64,000 bases of DNA from Platanthera guangdongensis (Eukaryota > Streptophyta > Magnoliopsida > Asparagales > Orchidaceae), in the NCBI GenBank assembly GCA_039583875.1, contig CM077162.1, positions 170,953,220 through 171,017,219 on the forward strand. The letters are read 5' to 3'. A program made the translations under genes and the position numbers. Positions 10,100 through 22,239 of this stretch are shown here, piece by piece. The notes below the pieces were generated by a model that did no database searches, was not told the origin of the DNA, and worked only from the letters and a program-made list of their open reading frames with translations. Every line of letters starts with the position of its first letter. Position 1 is the first letter of the stretch.

Positions 10100-13000
10100 A
10101 TCAGGTATTGTAACATGTAGTTCGTTCGTGAAGCATGCATAAACTGACTGACAATTCCATCAACAAAGGATATATCAGGTCTTGTAACTGTAAAATAGAT
10201 CAACTTCCCTACAAGACGACAATTGCATTATGGATTTGGAAGGAGTTTATCAGAGTCAGAGGTATAAGCGCAGAGCTTATGGCTGACATTCGTGGGGGTG
10301 TCCGCTAGCTTGCAACCAGAGTAACCAACATCATGAAGAAGATCAAAACAAAACTTTCTTTGAGATAGGACAAGGCCATCCGGACGATGAGTTGCCTCGT
10401 TGCCGAGAAAGTATCAGAGATTCCCCAAATATTTGGTTTGGAATACGAAGACTAGGTGTTTCTTGATCATGTGGATGCCTTTTAAATTGTCGCCCTTAAT
10501 CAAAATGTCATCAACATATACCAAGAAGAGTATCACGATGCCAGTCGGTTGATGACGGATTGACGGGTGAATAAATACAAGTCAGCCAAACTCAGAGTAA
10601 ACCCAATATCACTAACAACCCGAATGAACTTGTTAAACCACACACCAAGAGACTTTTTGAGATCATAGAGAAAGTTCTTGAGGTGACATACAAGTGACTC
10701 TCTCGTAGTCTCAGAGCCGAGAGGTTGATGCATTTAGATAGTCTCAGCGAGTTCACCATTCAGAAAGGCATTTTGACATCCAATATATGTAACGACCAAT
10801 AGCGTTGCACAACCAGAGAGATCAAGACACAAACAACATTTAACTTTGCCACATGTGAGAAGGTCTCATTGTAGTCGAGTCTGTGCTACTGAGTAAAACC
10901 ACGGGCAACTAAGTGAGCTTTTAGACATTCAATCGTTCATCTGGAGCATGTTTGGTGTCAAAGATCCGCTTGCAACTCACACATGTCTGGTCAGGACGAA
11001 GAGGGACAAGATCTCAGTGTGATTAGTCCAGAGAGCATCCATTTCTTCATCTATAGTTGCCCGCCACCCCGGATACTGAAGATCTTCCTACGAAGAAGTT
11101 GGGGTGTTACATATAGATGACAGAGAGGTCGTAAATGTTTGAAGCACCGGAGACAGACATTGTAAAGAAACATAGTTAACTGTGGGGTGAACAGTAGATG
11201 ACGTGTTTGGATTAGTAGAGCGCAGAGTATTATCAGTAGGGGGTAACTGCCATAGAACATTAAAGTGAGAAAGACGACTAGTGTACACACAAAGAGGAAG
11301 TGGATTGGCGGATCTAGTGGATGGTGTGAGAAGGAGAGGTGGTTCAGGAGAAGTGACAAGAACAACATGTTGTGGTAAGGGGTGCATGAGAAACCTCAGG
11401 TGAGTGAAAAGACTTGTCTTCGAGGAAAGTTACATCCATAGACGTAACCAACTTCCGATGAGGAGGAGAATAACATACATAACCTTTCTGAGTCCGAGAA
11501 TAACCAACAAACATATACTTGGTAGCTCGAGGATCAAGCTTATCAGTGGCTGGACGGAGGGAGTGAATATAGCAGGTGCAGCCAAAAACACAAATCGTTA
11601 TGAGAAAGGGTGGTGTGGAGGGGAAGAGATGACTGAAGGGAGTTGCCAAATTGAGAATGAATGATGACATGCGATTGATGAAATAACAAGCTTTAAACAT
11701 CACAAAATCCAAAAAAGCTTGGGTACCTGCATTTGAAATATAAGGGAATGAGCAACTTCCAGAAGGTGACGGTTCTTGCGCTCAATGACTTCATTCTGTT
11801 GTGGTGTGTAAGCCCAAGAGACTCACATGCATTATCCGTCCGAAGTGCTTTAATAGTGCCGGAGAACTGAGTACACATGTCAGCAGTAAAAGCACGAAAC
11901 ACACAAAGTAATTTAGAGTGGTCGCTTATTAAGTATAATCAGGTCATGCGAGAGTAATCATCGATAAAAGTAAGAAAGTAGCGGTAACCAGAAACATTTG
12001 CTGGTTTTTATATGCCTCAAATATCAGAATGAACTAAAACAAAAGAAGCAGTGCTTTGGGTACAATGAGAGGGAAAAGAAAAGTGATGCTGCTTGCCGAA
12101 GATGTAAGATTCATAGTTGAAATTAGTGAGGATCAGATCAGGAAGAGTTTTCTCCAGAATTGGGAGAGGAGCATGCCCAAGACACCGATGCCAGTCAACG
12201 GAGGCAACATAAGAGAGAGCGGGGGGAGGAACATCCAGAGTGTAAAGCCCGTTTGATAATTGCCCTGTACCATTGGTATTTCACGTCTTTTTAACTTGCA
12301 CAACAAAAGAGGAAGAATAAAAGGTTATATAACAATCGAGGTCTTGAGTAAGACAACCAACATAAAGTAGATTAAAATGAGAGATCGAAACATGAAGGAT
12401 CGTGCGAAGAGAGAGAGGAAGTTAGGTGCATGCAACCTGAGCCATGGACTTGGGTGGTGTCACCATTGGACACATTGATAAATTTAGGACAAGTAGAGTC
12501 CAAGTATTGAGGAAGCTTCGGCGCAGTAATATGATTGGTGGAAACAGAGCCAGAAGACCGACTAAGCAAGCCCTGAAGAGTTTTGGATCTGGGTGCGCAA
12601 GACATCAATGTCAGGACGAGTAATGGTAAGAGCATCAGTCACAATTGAAGCAAGCTGTGCAGGAGGGACACCATGCTTACGATGACAAGTAGCCTCACGA
12701 TGACTATCCCAACCACAGTAGGAACACTTGGTACGATGCCTACTATGTCTTACTCAACCAGGGATTCGAAGAGAGCTCCTCGAGCCGGTGGAGGGGTGAG
12801 GTGAGGACCAAAGGACTGTTGGAGAAGAGCTAGAGAGACAGTCCCAGGAGCATCAAGAGGCGCAGTGACTTTTAGGAGCATGGAATACACATCCGAGGGG
12901 GGGGGGTAGAGGATGAGAGGTTATTAGCACAAATGTTGTATAGATGTGGGGGAGCCCGTGCCATCATCATGCCTATGCCAACAACGTTTTTCTGAGCACA

Positions 13001-13502
13001 TTGCGCAGCTACATCCAACATGGGAGGCTGAAGTTGAATCTATGCTTCAATGAGAGTTTTGGAGCGCACAACAAAGTCAGTAGACCATCCACCCTTAGGA
13101 TAAGAGACTAGAGGTCAGTGAAGATGTCGAGCATGTGTTGCAGACTGTCTTTGCCAGAGTATATGGAGTAAAATTTATCCCACATTGCTTTGGGCATTTC
13201 ATGATACATGACCAAACGATATGGTTCACGGTACATAAAGTTCAGAATTCAAGTTTGGACGCGCCTATCATCATATAGCCATTCCTCGGTTGGGGTAATA
13301 GGTTGTGTTTTGGTGAGATGATGAAGGAGTTCTGACTTTGTTGGGATAATAGGTTGTATTCTGGAGGACACGACGCACCGAGTGGACCCACTCCACAAAA
13401 TTTTCCGACCACTAAGAGAATAGTGGTTATCCGGAGCTCATCTCGAACTTCAGGAGTAGTCACGACACGGGCTAAAAGAGACGAGTCATCATTCAAGGCC
13501 AT
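10100..13502 (-). pseudogene. Copia gag-pol remnant
   Basis: Translation starts at an ATG at 13502. Gag begins MALNDDSS and has the family block RDELRITTI; an intact CCHC knuckle (CSYCGWDSHREATC) lies at about 12685-12727. The protease active-site block DSGA is missing: sequence jumps from a SSGSV block to STNHIT, unlike the related element at 14827-20125, so a small deletion removed it. Integrase pieces (DNACE, VFGCTCYIHSLRP, YMFVGYSRTQKGYVCY) lie at 11340-11900. Reverse transcriptase pieces (TTRESLVCHLKNFLYDLKKS, and a later VTRPDISF) lie at 10130-10740. Several frameshifts and stops separate the pieces, so no functional polyprotein is possible. Confidence 0.75.
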
Positions 13503-13799
13503 GGCTGCTGAGGAGTAGAATGAGATGGATATGGGATAATGAGAAGAAGACGCTGAGGTGCGGTCGGGAACTTGGCGAGGAACGCGACATACGCGGACGA
13601 GGCTCTGGCGGGCTGTGGGAGCTTGGCAGAGGCAACCAAAAACGGCTAAGCATTGAAGAATAGGAGAACTCGTGGGAAAGGGAGGCGTACAAGAGTTTGT
13701 TGAGCATGCGAGCATCTTAAGCGCGAACGAGCGAGCAACTTGGGAGTAGCACGGGCCGGAAGGGCATGGCGAATCAACGAGCAGTGAGAAGAGCTCAGT

Positions 13800-14040
13800 G
13801 AACAGGTGAATTGCGGGAAGGACTTGGAGAACAGGTGAATGCGGGAAGGGCTCGACGAATAGGCGAATTGCGGGAAGGGCTCGACGAACATGCGAGTTTT
13901 TCGAACAGGAGAGCTTGTCGAACAAGAGAGCTTGTCGAACAAGAGAGCTTGTCAAACATGAGAGCTTGTCGAACAAGAGAGCTTGTCGAACCGGAGAGTT
14001 TGGAGAACAAGCGAGCTCGACGAATAGGAAGCTTTGCAGA
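13800..14040 (-). repeat. Tandem repeats in Copia leader
   Basis: Two minisatellites abut: a ~29-bp unit (core GAATTGCGGGAAGGGCTCGAC) at about 13800-13890, then about six copies of a 17-bp unit GAACAAGAGAGCTTGTC at about 13900-14010. They sit between the primer site and gag. Open frames across them are repeat artefacts. Confidence 0.75.
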
Positions 14041-14358
14041 GACAATCAACAATTGCCAAGATGTTGGCGAATCAGAGCTCGGCGAGCAGGAGTTTCAACG
14101 GGAAGGAAATCTGAGCGTATAGACGAGGAGAGCTCGCGAATGAAGCCTACCTGGTTGATCCAGAAGGTAGTGGATGCGTGATATAAATTCAGCATAGAGG
14201 AGGGACTTCGTGGAAGGGAGCAAGCAGGAGGTCCAGAGTTGCACATAGAAGAGGGAGGCCGCAGGAGCTTGCAGACACAAGTCACCCGATTGGAGAGCTC
14301 GTGCTCAAGCCAGAAAAATGAGAGTGAAACGTTAGGATACGTTTAGCTCTAATTACCA

Positions 14359-14568
14359 TGTAGAGAATCACAATAGAAGAGGCAGAAAGTCAATATTGTA
14401 TTAATTTCTCATATATTTTCCTTAAGACAACACAAGTATTTGTACAAACATATAAGAGGAGAGAGAAGAGTATAAACTCTATCCTAGATGTGAGACTAAT
14501 CTATAAAGAAAAAAGAATGTTTTACATGTGTCATATATATGGACCTTTCTTTACAAATTATTTTGACA
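14359..14568 (-). repeat. 5' LTR of truncated Copia
   Basis: On the minus strand it runs TGTCAAAATAATTTG to GATTCTCTACA, about 210 bp, followed by TGGTAATTAGAGC, a decayed form of the Met-tRNA primer site. Its start resembles the LTR at 14827 (a conserved GTAAAG...CCATATA block), so the elements are related. Confidence 0.7.
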
Positions 14569-14826
14569 GTCCTAAATATATTGCACTGCTTATACTTCAT
14601 TGACGTGGGTAAAAAATATATTTTTTTTCATGTATAATCAAAATTTATAATTGTTGTGCCTGTTTAGTGCCATGTATGTATTGTGCACATCAACTGTAGT
14701 AGATTTTCTTATCATAACCTTAAAGCTTTATTGTTTTTTTGTAAATCTCATACTTGTTGAATTTATGATTGTTTTACTTTTGCCAAGTTTTTTTTTTGAA
14801 AATATTTTGAGTATTTGAATACTTAT

Positions 14827-15005
14827 TGTTAGAAAAGCACATGAAAAGGGGCCCATATAAATCATGTATTTGTTTATTTTTCTCTCTTCTTTAGTCCCAC
14901 ATCATGTATAAGACTCTCTTCTCTCTTTCTCCCTCCTATAAATATGTATTGATACTTTGTATTTGAAGATAGAGGAAGTATTTACAAGTTTTAGTTTTCT
15001 CCACA
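14827..15005 (+). repeat. 5' LTR of Copia (14827-20125)
   Basis: Starts TGTTAGAAAAGC and ends TTTTCTCCACA; contains a TATA motif CCTATAAATATG near 14935-14946. Followed at 15006 by the Met-tRNA primer site. Confidence 0.92.
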
Positions 15006-15018
15006 TGGTATCAGAGAG

Positions 15019-15869
15019 ACTCGGTCACTCCCTGCGGCTAGTTTTCTGCTAACCACCCGACCTTCCTCTGTTTGCGCTAGGCGCGGTCTCTATTTTAGAT
15101 TTCTCTACCCGCCTCTCTCTTCCCCTCCTCCAATCCCGTGGCTTCCACCTTCTTTCTCTCTATTCTCAATCCTTTTATAGGAGTTCTCTTTCTAGTGGGG
15201 CCCTCTCCCACTTCTTCTCACCCGCGCAGTTTCCTCTCTACCCGCGCGGTTTGTTTCTCTCTTCCCGTAGCGAGCTCCCCTCTTAGCTCGCGGCCTCTCC
15301 CTGTTTTGTTCCTTCTCCCGCGCGGCTTCCTCTACCCGCGACAACTTCTTTTACCCGTGGCGGCCACCTCTTCTCTTCGCGGATTTCTCTACTCGCGGCA
15401 GCTTCTACTCGCAGTGACTTTATCTACTCGCTGTGATTTCTTCTACTCGCAGTTCCTTCCACTCGCGGCGACTTCTTCTAATCGTGCGACTTCCTCTCTT
15501 CCCGCGGCTTCTCTATCCGCGACGATTTCCGCACTTGGTCGTGGCATCTTCCCCTGCCGCTGGTGTACTCACTTTGACCGTGCAGAATTCTTGTGTCCGG
15601 CTTCTCTCTCGCGCGTCCTTCGGGTCGGTTAGTTGTTGTGGTCTCCCTACCGCTCTGGGCTTAGCATCGTGGTCGCGGCTTCTTGCCGCTGGTGGCTTAT
15701 CACCCAGACCGTGCGACCTCCCAGTTCGCATTCGGTCCGCTCGACCTCTTCTGGTCGCTGCCTTGGTACTGTACGACCTGCCTGCTGTTTGATTCTGGTC
15801 TTCCAGTGCGCTCTCCCCGTTTATCCGCTGCTTGACCTCTCGGCGGCCTAGTCCTCTGCCCGCCTGGTC
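15019..15869 (+). other. Copia leader with CGCGG-type repeats
   Basis: About 850 bp between primer site and gag, C/T-rich with many copies of a short ACTCGCGGCGACTTCTT-like motif at about 15330-15530. Its open frames are low-complexity Leu/Ser/Arg and are not believable genes. Confidence 0.65.
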
Positions 15870-17068
15870 ATGGGGTCCTCTATTAACTCTGTCGAACCGG
15901 CGACTTCATCTGCTGACCGCCCAGTTCTTGCCCCCGAAATCCGTGATGAATTGCGGATTATTACTATCTCTTTGACCGGGAAGAACTTTACGGAGTGGGT
16001 GCACTCGATTTGCCGTGTGCTTCAATCAAAAGGCCTTCTTCATCATCTGACCCAGGCCGCTCCCGTTCCTTTGATTGGCTACACAACGACAGTCGGGTCC
16101 AGACGTGGCTCCTCAACTCTTTGGATAGTGAACCATACCGCATGACCATGTATCATGAAACCGTCAAGGCCATGTGGGATGAGCTCCAGGCCCTCTATTC
16201 TGGCAAAGATAGTCTCCAACACCTCTACGACATCATCACTGATCTTCAGAATTTCGATGTTGGCGGGGCCTCCGACCTCACGTCCTTTGTTGCTCGCGCC
16301 AAGACTCTGGTCGAAGCATGGATTCAGCATCAACCTCCCACTCTGGATCTCGCTGCACACCGTGCCCAGAAAGAAGCTGTCGGTGTGGTCATGATGATGG
16401 CTCGTGTACCGCATCATCTTCAGAGCATTCAGGCACAGATTCTCTCCTCTGCCGCTACCTCATCCCTATCTGATGTGTGTGTCATGTTGCTCAAGGTTTC
16501 GCCTCCTCCTGCTTGTTCTGCTCCTCCGTCACCGGCTCTCCTACAACAGGCTTCGGCGCCCTTACTATCTCTTCCCCCTCCTGCTCGCGGGGGACGTTCT
16601 GGCTCCCGGGGCAGAGGTCGGGGAGCTCAGCCTCGACCAAACTATTCCTTCTGCGGGAAGGACGACCACCCTGAGTCTGTTTACTTTCGGAAGCATGGAT
16701 TTCCCCCTCGCCCGCAGGCCACTGTTGCTGCCACAGGCTGCTCTGCTCGTACTGACCTTGAAGAGGTCCGCCTTCAGCTGCAACAACTCCATGATCTGCT
16801 CACTCGCCCACCTGCCTCGGTTGCTTCTGCTTCCTCCATCTCACATGAAGGTATCGCTTATCTCTCCACTAGTCCACGTTGGATAGTGGATTCAGGTGCT
16901 ACTCATCACATCACCTCTCTGCGATCACAACAATACCTGACTTCTCCTCATCCCAAGTGTATTACAGTGGCTAATGGGGACACTGTTCCCGTCTCTGGCT
17001 CGGCTGATATCCCTCTCACTTCATCTCTCTCTCCGCCCGGCTCTTCACGTTTCGGGCTCCCCATTTAA
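15870..17068 (+). pseudogene. Copia gag and protease
   Basis: Gag starts MGSSINSVEP and has the block IRDELRIITISLTGKNFTEW; a frameshift near 16085 moves it to a frame that continues to a stop at 17068. The CCHC knuckle at about 16640-16690 (YSFCGKDDHPESVYF) has lost its first and last Cys. An RGRG-rich basic patch precedes it. The aspartic protease motif IVDSGATHHIT is intact at about 16885-16920. A second frameshift follows before the rest of pol. Gag packages element RNA and the protease would cut the polyprotein. Confidence 0.85.
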
Positions 17069-18440
17069 TTTGCTTTCTGTTGGTCGCCTTACTACTGATT
17101 TAAACTGCTCGATAACCTTTACTTCTTTTTTTCTGATACAGGATCAACGGACACGGACTATCATTGGTAAAGGGCGGCTGCAGAACGGGCTCTACCTCCT
17201 TGATGACCCTCCAGCTATCCTGTCTTCTGTCTCCTCCGTCGATTGCCATCGCCGTCTTGAGCATGCCCCTTTACCTGTCCTCCAGAAGGCTCTTCCCGAT
17301 GTATCTTTACCTTCTTCTCAGTGTGAAACATGTATTTACGGCAAGCAACTACGTTCATTTTTTCCGTCTCATTGTATCCGGAGCACTACTCGTTTTATTT
17401 TAGTACACTCCGATATTTGGGGACCGTACATAGTTACTAGCATTTATGGTTATCGTTATTTCCTAACCTTTATTGATGATTACTCCTGAATGACATGACT
17501 CTACTTACTTCGTGATCGCTCCGAGCTTCCCCGGGTCTTTCGGGCTTTCCTCCTTGAGACCCACACGTAATTCTCCACAACTATCAAAACTATTCGCACA
17601 GACAATGCCCGCGAATACACTGGCCACGAATTTGCAAACCTCTGCTCTGAATTCGGGGTTATTCACCAAACTTCATGTGCATATACCCCGCAACAAAGCG
17701 GAACTGCTGAACGTAAAAATCGACATCTCCTCGATATGACTCACTCTATCATGCTTCAGATGCAAGTTCCCAAATCTTATTGAAACTTCGCCCCCTCCAC
17801 GACCTATTACTTGATCAACCGTCTTCCTTCCCCCGTAATCCACAATGGCACTCCATTCAGCCTCATGTTCCCTTCTACTCCGCCATTCTCCCTTACCCCC
17901 GCATCTTTGGATGCGTCTGCTATGCCCACACTCTTGGTCCATTCATGGACAAGTTGGATCTCCGGGAGGCCAAACATATCTTTGTTGGCTATTCTCGGAC
18001 CAAAAAAATCTACGTATATTACTCTCTGGCTACCCGAAAAGTGACTGTATCTGCTGATGTGACCTTTCGGGAGGATCTCCCTTTCTTCTCTGCCTCAGAA
18101 CTTACACCTCTACCACCAACGGTCGTACGTCCTGCCATTCCCGTTACCACTCCTTCACCTACACAAATTCCTAACAAGGCCCCCCCTGTTTCCAAGCCAC
18201 CTGTTATACGTGTTTACAATTGTCGCCATCCTGCCTCCGTTGCCCCACTGCAGTCGGCTTCGACCTCTGACGCTTCGCGTTCTGCTGATCCGACACTAAA
18301 CTCTACCGCTCATCCCATGACGAACTATGTATCCTTACATCGCCTATCTCCACCACTCCACAATTTTGCCACTTCATTATCCTTTATTTATGTACCTAAT
18401 ACTGTGCAGGAGGCTCTCCAACATCCTGGCTGACGGGCGG
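17040..18440 (+). pseudogene. Copia integrase region
   Basis: The pre-integrase zinc region (CHRRLEHAP...CETCIYGKQ; the first zinc-binding His is replaced in part) and the start of the catalytic core (VHSDIWGPYI, YFLTFIDDYS) lie at 17230-17489, where a TGA ends the frame. Core remnants (TIRTDNARE-like, YTPQQSG-like) follow at 17580-17710 in changed frames. The C-terminal block GCVCYAHTLGP and IFVGYSRTKK is at 17910-18010. Integrase would insert the cDNA; this copy is interrupted by a stop and at least two frameshifts. Confidence 0.8.
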
Positions 18441-18519
18441 CCATGGAATAAGAAATGACGGCTCTCTGCGCGAACCAGACCTGACACCTGGTACCTCTTC
18501 CCCCCGGTCAAAGACCCGT

Positions 18520-19846
18520 TGGGTGTAAGTGGGTCTTTGTAATCAAACATGCTCAGGATGGGACGATTGACCGTCTAAAGGCCCGCCTGGTGGCTAGTGG
18601 CTTTACCCAACAACACAGTCTTGATTACGAGGAAACCTTCTCTCCAGTAGCAAAGCTTAACACCGTTCGTGTCCTTCTCTCAGTGGCAGTTCATCGCCAA
18701 TGGACGTTACGCCAACTGGACATCAAAAACGCTTTTCTGAACGACGACCTCCAGGAAACAGTGGACATGCTGCAACCTCCCGGGTTTGAGACCACGGGGG
18801 AGTCCCGAGACTGTCATCTGAAGAAGTCCATCTATGGTCTCAAACAATCTGTTCGGGTATGTTTTGACAAGTTTTGTAAGGCTGTTCGGGAAATCGGTTT
18901 TACTCGAAGTTCCGCAGATTTTTCCCTCTTTACACGACACCAAGTAACGAAAACGGTTCTTCTGCTGGTATATGTTGATGACACCCTGATCACTGGAGAC
19001 GATTCAAAGGACATCCATGCAGTTAAACAACACCTTAGCTCGGTCTTCCAAACGAAGGATCTGGGTCACCTTCGGTACTTCTTTGGCCTTGAGATCGCAA
19101 GGCGACCAGATGGCTTTGTCCTGTCCCAGAGAAAGTACTGTCTGGATCTCCTTCAAGATGCTGGTTACTCTGGATGCAAGCCTACTACTACTCCAATGAA
19201 TGCAAATCATAAACTGTGTGCTCACGCTTCCGACGCAGATCTTCCTCTTCAAAATCTGGAATACTATCAACGACTTGTTGGAAAATTAATCTATCTAACA
19301 GTTACAAGACCGGATATATCCTTCGCTGTTGGAGTGGTCAACAGGTTTATGCATGCCCCGCGAACTTCTCACCTTCAAGCCGTTGAGCGCATCCTCAGAT
19401 ACCTTAAAACAGCTCCGGGTCAAGGATTGGTCTACAAGACCCCATCTTCTACTCTAAGATTAGTAGCATATTCTGATGCTGATTATGCTGGTTCCTTGGA
19501 TGATCGTCGATCAACCAGTGGTTTTTGTGCCTACTTTGGAGGTCATCTCATTATCTGGCGAAGTAAGAAGCAAACAGTTGTGGCTCGATCCTCAGCAGAA
19601 GCAGAATACCGATCAATGACGTCGGTTGTCTCTGAGCTAACCTGGCTTGAAAATCTTCTTGTAGACCTCGGGGTAAAACTTCTTTCACCTGCCCTCCTGC
19701 TATGTGACAACCAAGTGGCTAGACACATTGCAAAGAATCCAGTCTTTCATGAGAGAACAAAACATATTGAAGTTGACTGTCATTTTATCCGGGAAAAAAT
19801 TCAAATGAAGAAGATAGAATTAAAGCATGTTCCGGGCACTGAATAA
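18520..19846 (+). pseudogene. Copia reverse transcriptase and RNase H
   Basis: A long open frame carries the Copia RT signature blocks: ARLVASGFTQQHSLDYEETF, QLDIKNAFLNDDL, IYGLKQS and the catalytic LLVYVDDTLITGDD, then RNase H blocks YSDADYAGS, RRSTSGFC, SSAEAEYR and HIAKNPVFHERTKHIEVDCH. It ends at a TAA at 19844-19846, just before the expected ADILTKAL block, which is frame-shifted and shortened. The domain is the best preserved part of this element, but upstream frameshifts and stops prevent its normal expression as a polyprotein. Confidence 0.88.
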
Positions 19847-19942
19847 GTTGCTGATATCCTCAGGCTCTACCAAATACCCTATTCTATCAGTTTTTGTCCA
19901 AGCTTGGTGCATACGACTTGTACGCTCCAGCTTGCAGGAGTG

Positions 19943-20125
19943 TGTTAGAAAAGCCCATGTAAAGGGGCCCATATAGCCCATGTATTTGTTTATTTTTCTC
20001 TTTCTCTTCTTTAGTCCCACATCATGTATAAGACTCTCTTCTCTCTTTCTCCCTCCTATAAATATGTATTCATACTTTGTATTTGAAGATAGAGAAAGTA
20101 TTTACAAGTTTGAGTTTTCTCCACA
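19943..20125 (+). repeat. 3' LTR of Copia (14827-20125)
   Basis: Starts TGTTAGAAAAGC directly after a purine-rich tract (GCAGGAGTG) and ends TTTTCTCCACA, followed by the TSD CTTAT. Confidence 0.92.
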
Positions 20126-20954
20126 CTTATAAATGCTTTTTTAGTCTGCGAAGTTTCTTACATGTAACAATGAATGTGTAGTTTCACCAACATCTTTAGC
20201 AATATCCAGTAGCTTCATCAAAAAATTTATGTCAGTTCTTTGTGATGAGGTTGCCTTAAGGTATTCTGGCTACCCTAAACACTTAAAGTTGTTTGACATC
20301 AGCTGTTGTCAAATGATTTATTGGTGACACATAATTTGCATCTCATTTCTCTTGGTCTACTGTCTAGTATCTTTAACATAGCTTTCTGTAGGTGAATTCT
20401 TTGCACTATGGTGGAATCCATGATGATCAACTAGTTAAGGCATCTATACGAAGTTGGCTGACATGTTCGATTATTATTTTTTTTCTCTTAGGTAGACCCT
20501 TAGGGATATAAGATAAAATATCAATGCTTTATTTTGATTGGTTGAGAAATCACCTTTCCTATGTAGTCTGCGTGTCTTCACATTTGTTCCTTCTAATCTG
20601 CCTTCCTTTTTATTTCTTTCCCCTCACCTCATCCTCTGCAATGAAATATCCACTCATGTTCAATTTGCTACCGAGCATGTTGCACTCCTTCACGGATTTA
20701 TGATCCTTTAAACAAACCTGCATTGCCTTGCTTGCATGAACTGCATCACCTTCTTTATCTCCTTATCATTATCTCATAGCATCTTACTTCCTAGCTAAAA
20801 TTGCGTGTTAGAGCTGCATCTTTTCTCTGTTAATTTTTGTCCACGAACACTCTCGCCATCCCTGTGTGACTTATGCATGCACTCACCTCATTCTTGTGTC
20901 AAATGGCTCATGGCTGATATACACGCCATATTTTAGAGGATCTTATATTATAAA

Positions 20955-21175
20955 GAAAGATTCACTGGTCATCTAAAAAGAATAGTTGATTGAATATAAA
21001 GAAAATGACTTCTTCCCATGTACAATAATGGTAAAAAATACACCATCATACAAGTTGATGTTCTTTTCAAAAATATCATTGGGAAAAGAGATAAACCCAA
21101 ATTGACATGGATGAAGGTTGTTAAAGATGATTTGCGTATCCTATGTGTAACAACTTTGGGTAGCACTCAACATGA
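20955..21175 (+). pseudogene. LINE reverse-transcriptase tail fragment (tentative)
   Basis: Plus-strand translation gives FTGHLKR, then VDVLFKN and KRDKPKLTWMKVVKDDLRIL. This resembles the end of plant LINE (RTE/L1-type) reverse transcriptases, which often read WFGHVxRRP...RGRPKxTWxExVxxDLxxL. The fragment is short with stops between blocks. 20131-20950 before it holds nothing I can identify. Confidence 0.45.
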
Positions 21176-21299
21176 ACAAATGCAAAATGATGATTTTTAA
21201 GACATAACCCAAATAATTGGAATATGGCTATTGATAATGATGATCAAGCTGATTATCGTCCCTGAAGTTAGCGGCCCATGAACATTGGTGACTCAAGCC

Positions 21300-21900
21300 A
21301 CATATGCTCACAGAGGGGTGACATAGTGAGTGCTAAGGAGATGAGTGGAGAGAATCGAGGGGTCGTAATCGGCCCTCTAATGATGGGGATCTTACCAAGA
21401 GTTCCCCGCAATCCACTACGAAGGTGGCGACCTACCTTAAAGGATCAATTCAAGAAATCAGTTTCACCTGTCGACAAGCAATCTCACATATGCTTATATA
21501 ATTTCCTTTTGGTACCATGAATAAACCTGTTTGGGGTAGTTATCCAACGCACACAAGGCTTAGGCCTATAAATATCACAACAAGGCTAAAGGAAAAGGAA
21601 ATCTATTCTTGGAGATCTCTTGGAGCTTCTTTGACCTCCCACAAGCTTGTATTTGGACTTGAGGAAGGGGGAGATGGGTAGGTAATTTTACAATCTTGGG
21701 TTACTGAGGGACTTCCTAATCACATTTCACATATGTTCTTTTTTTCTTTTCTCTTTTCCATCTGTCTTATAGTAATCCATATAATTCCCATCTTACTTGC
21801 TGCATGGTTGAGTATTCTCGAGGTTGATCGACGGTGTCCAAATTTTGTGTGAGATTAACAATTTGTGACATAAATATGATACAAACGACCTTATGATTGA
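21300..21900 (+). repeat. LTR-like repeat of a Tat-like Ty3/gypsy element (left copy)
   Basis: About 380 bp at 21490-21870 align with 52545-52920 in the same orientation. Shared landmarks include TTTTGGTACCATGA, GCCTATAAAT (a TATA box), TCTTGGAGATCTCT, TCCTAATCA and TTCTCGA(T/G)GT. Left and right ends were not resolved. A Tat-type gag follows on the right, which fits a 5' LTR. Confidence 0.6.
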
Positions 21901-22239
21901 GATCAAGATATAGAAACAACCTTGATAGTGGGACATGATCAAGTAACAACTCTTCGGCGCAAGCCATTCCTTCCAAGTTACCCGAATACCCTACTCTGCA
22001 AGATTCTCTTCTTAAATAAGCGATCAATGAAATCGCCCAATCCTTGGACGTGCTTACTGCTTACTCGAGTCAACACCATCACTACGACACATCTCATCCT
22101 CGCGGTTATGGCACCACCCACATCCATGCGAGTTGGCAAAAGAAAGCCCAATATGAGAGCACCACGGCTGGGTCCATCACACCATTCTGGCAATCCTGAC
22201 ACACCAACCTGTCTTCACATACGACGATTATGACGACTC

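Larger units (their letters stand above)
10100..14568 (-). mobile_element. 3'-truncated Ty1/Copia element, minus strand
   Basis: The 5' LTR (14359-14568), a degenerate primer site, a repeat-bearing leader, gag and pol run right to left and stop inside the reverse transcriptase/RNase H junction near 10100, where the block resembling RFMHAPRTSHLQ degenerates. No RNase H and no left LTR are found. A truncation after insertion or a 3' deletion would explain this. Confidence 0.75.
14827..20125 (+). mobile_element. Complete Ty1/Copia retrotransposon
   Basis: Flanked by a perfect 5-bp target duplication CTTAT (14822-14826 and 20126-20130). LTRs of 179 and 183 bp differ at about 8 bases plus a 4-bp indel by eye. 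A primer site TGGTATCAGAGAG follows the 5' LTR. Gag and pol are on the plus strand but carry frameshifts and stops, so the copy is full-length but not autonomous. Its insertion into the intron is later than the decay of neighbouring fossil elements. Confidence 0.92.

Noticed and set aside
13242..14181. Open frames of 85-267 codons across the 13.8-14.0 kb repeats
   Set aside because: Most of each frame is tandem repeat or leader sequence of a Copia element; only the MALNDDSS segment from 13502 is gag.
15138..15851. Several Leu/Ser/Arg-rich frames before Copia gag
   Set aside because: They are in the C/T-rich untranslated leader and are not shared between related elements.
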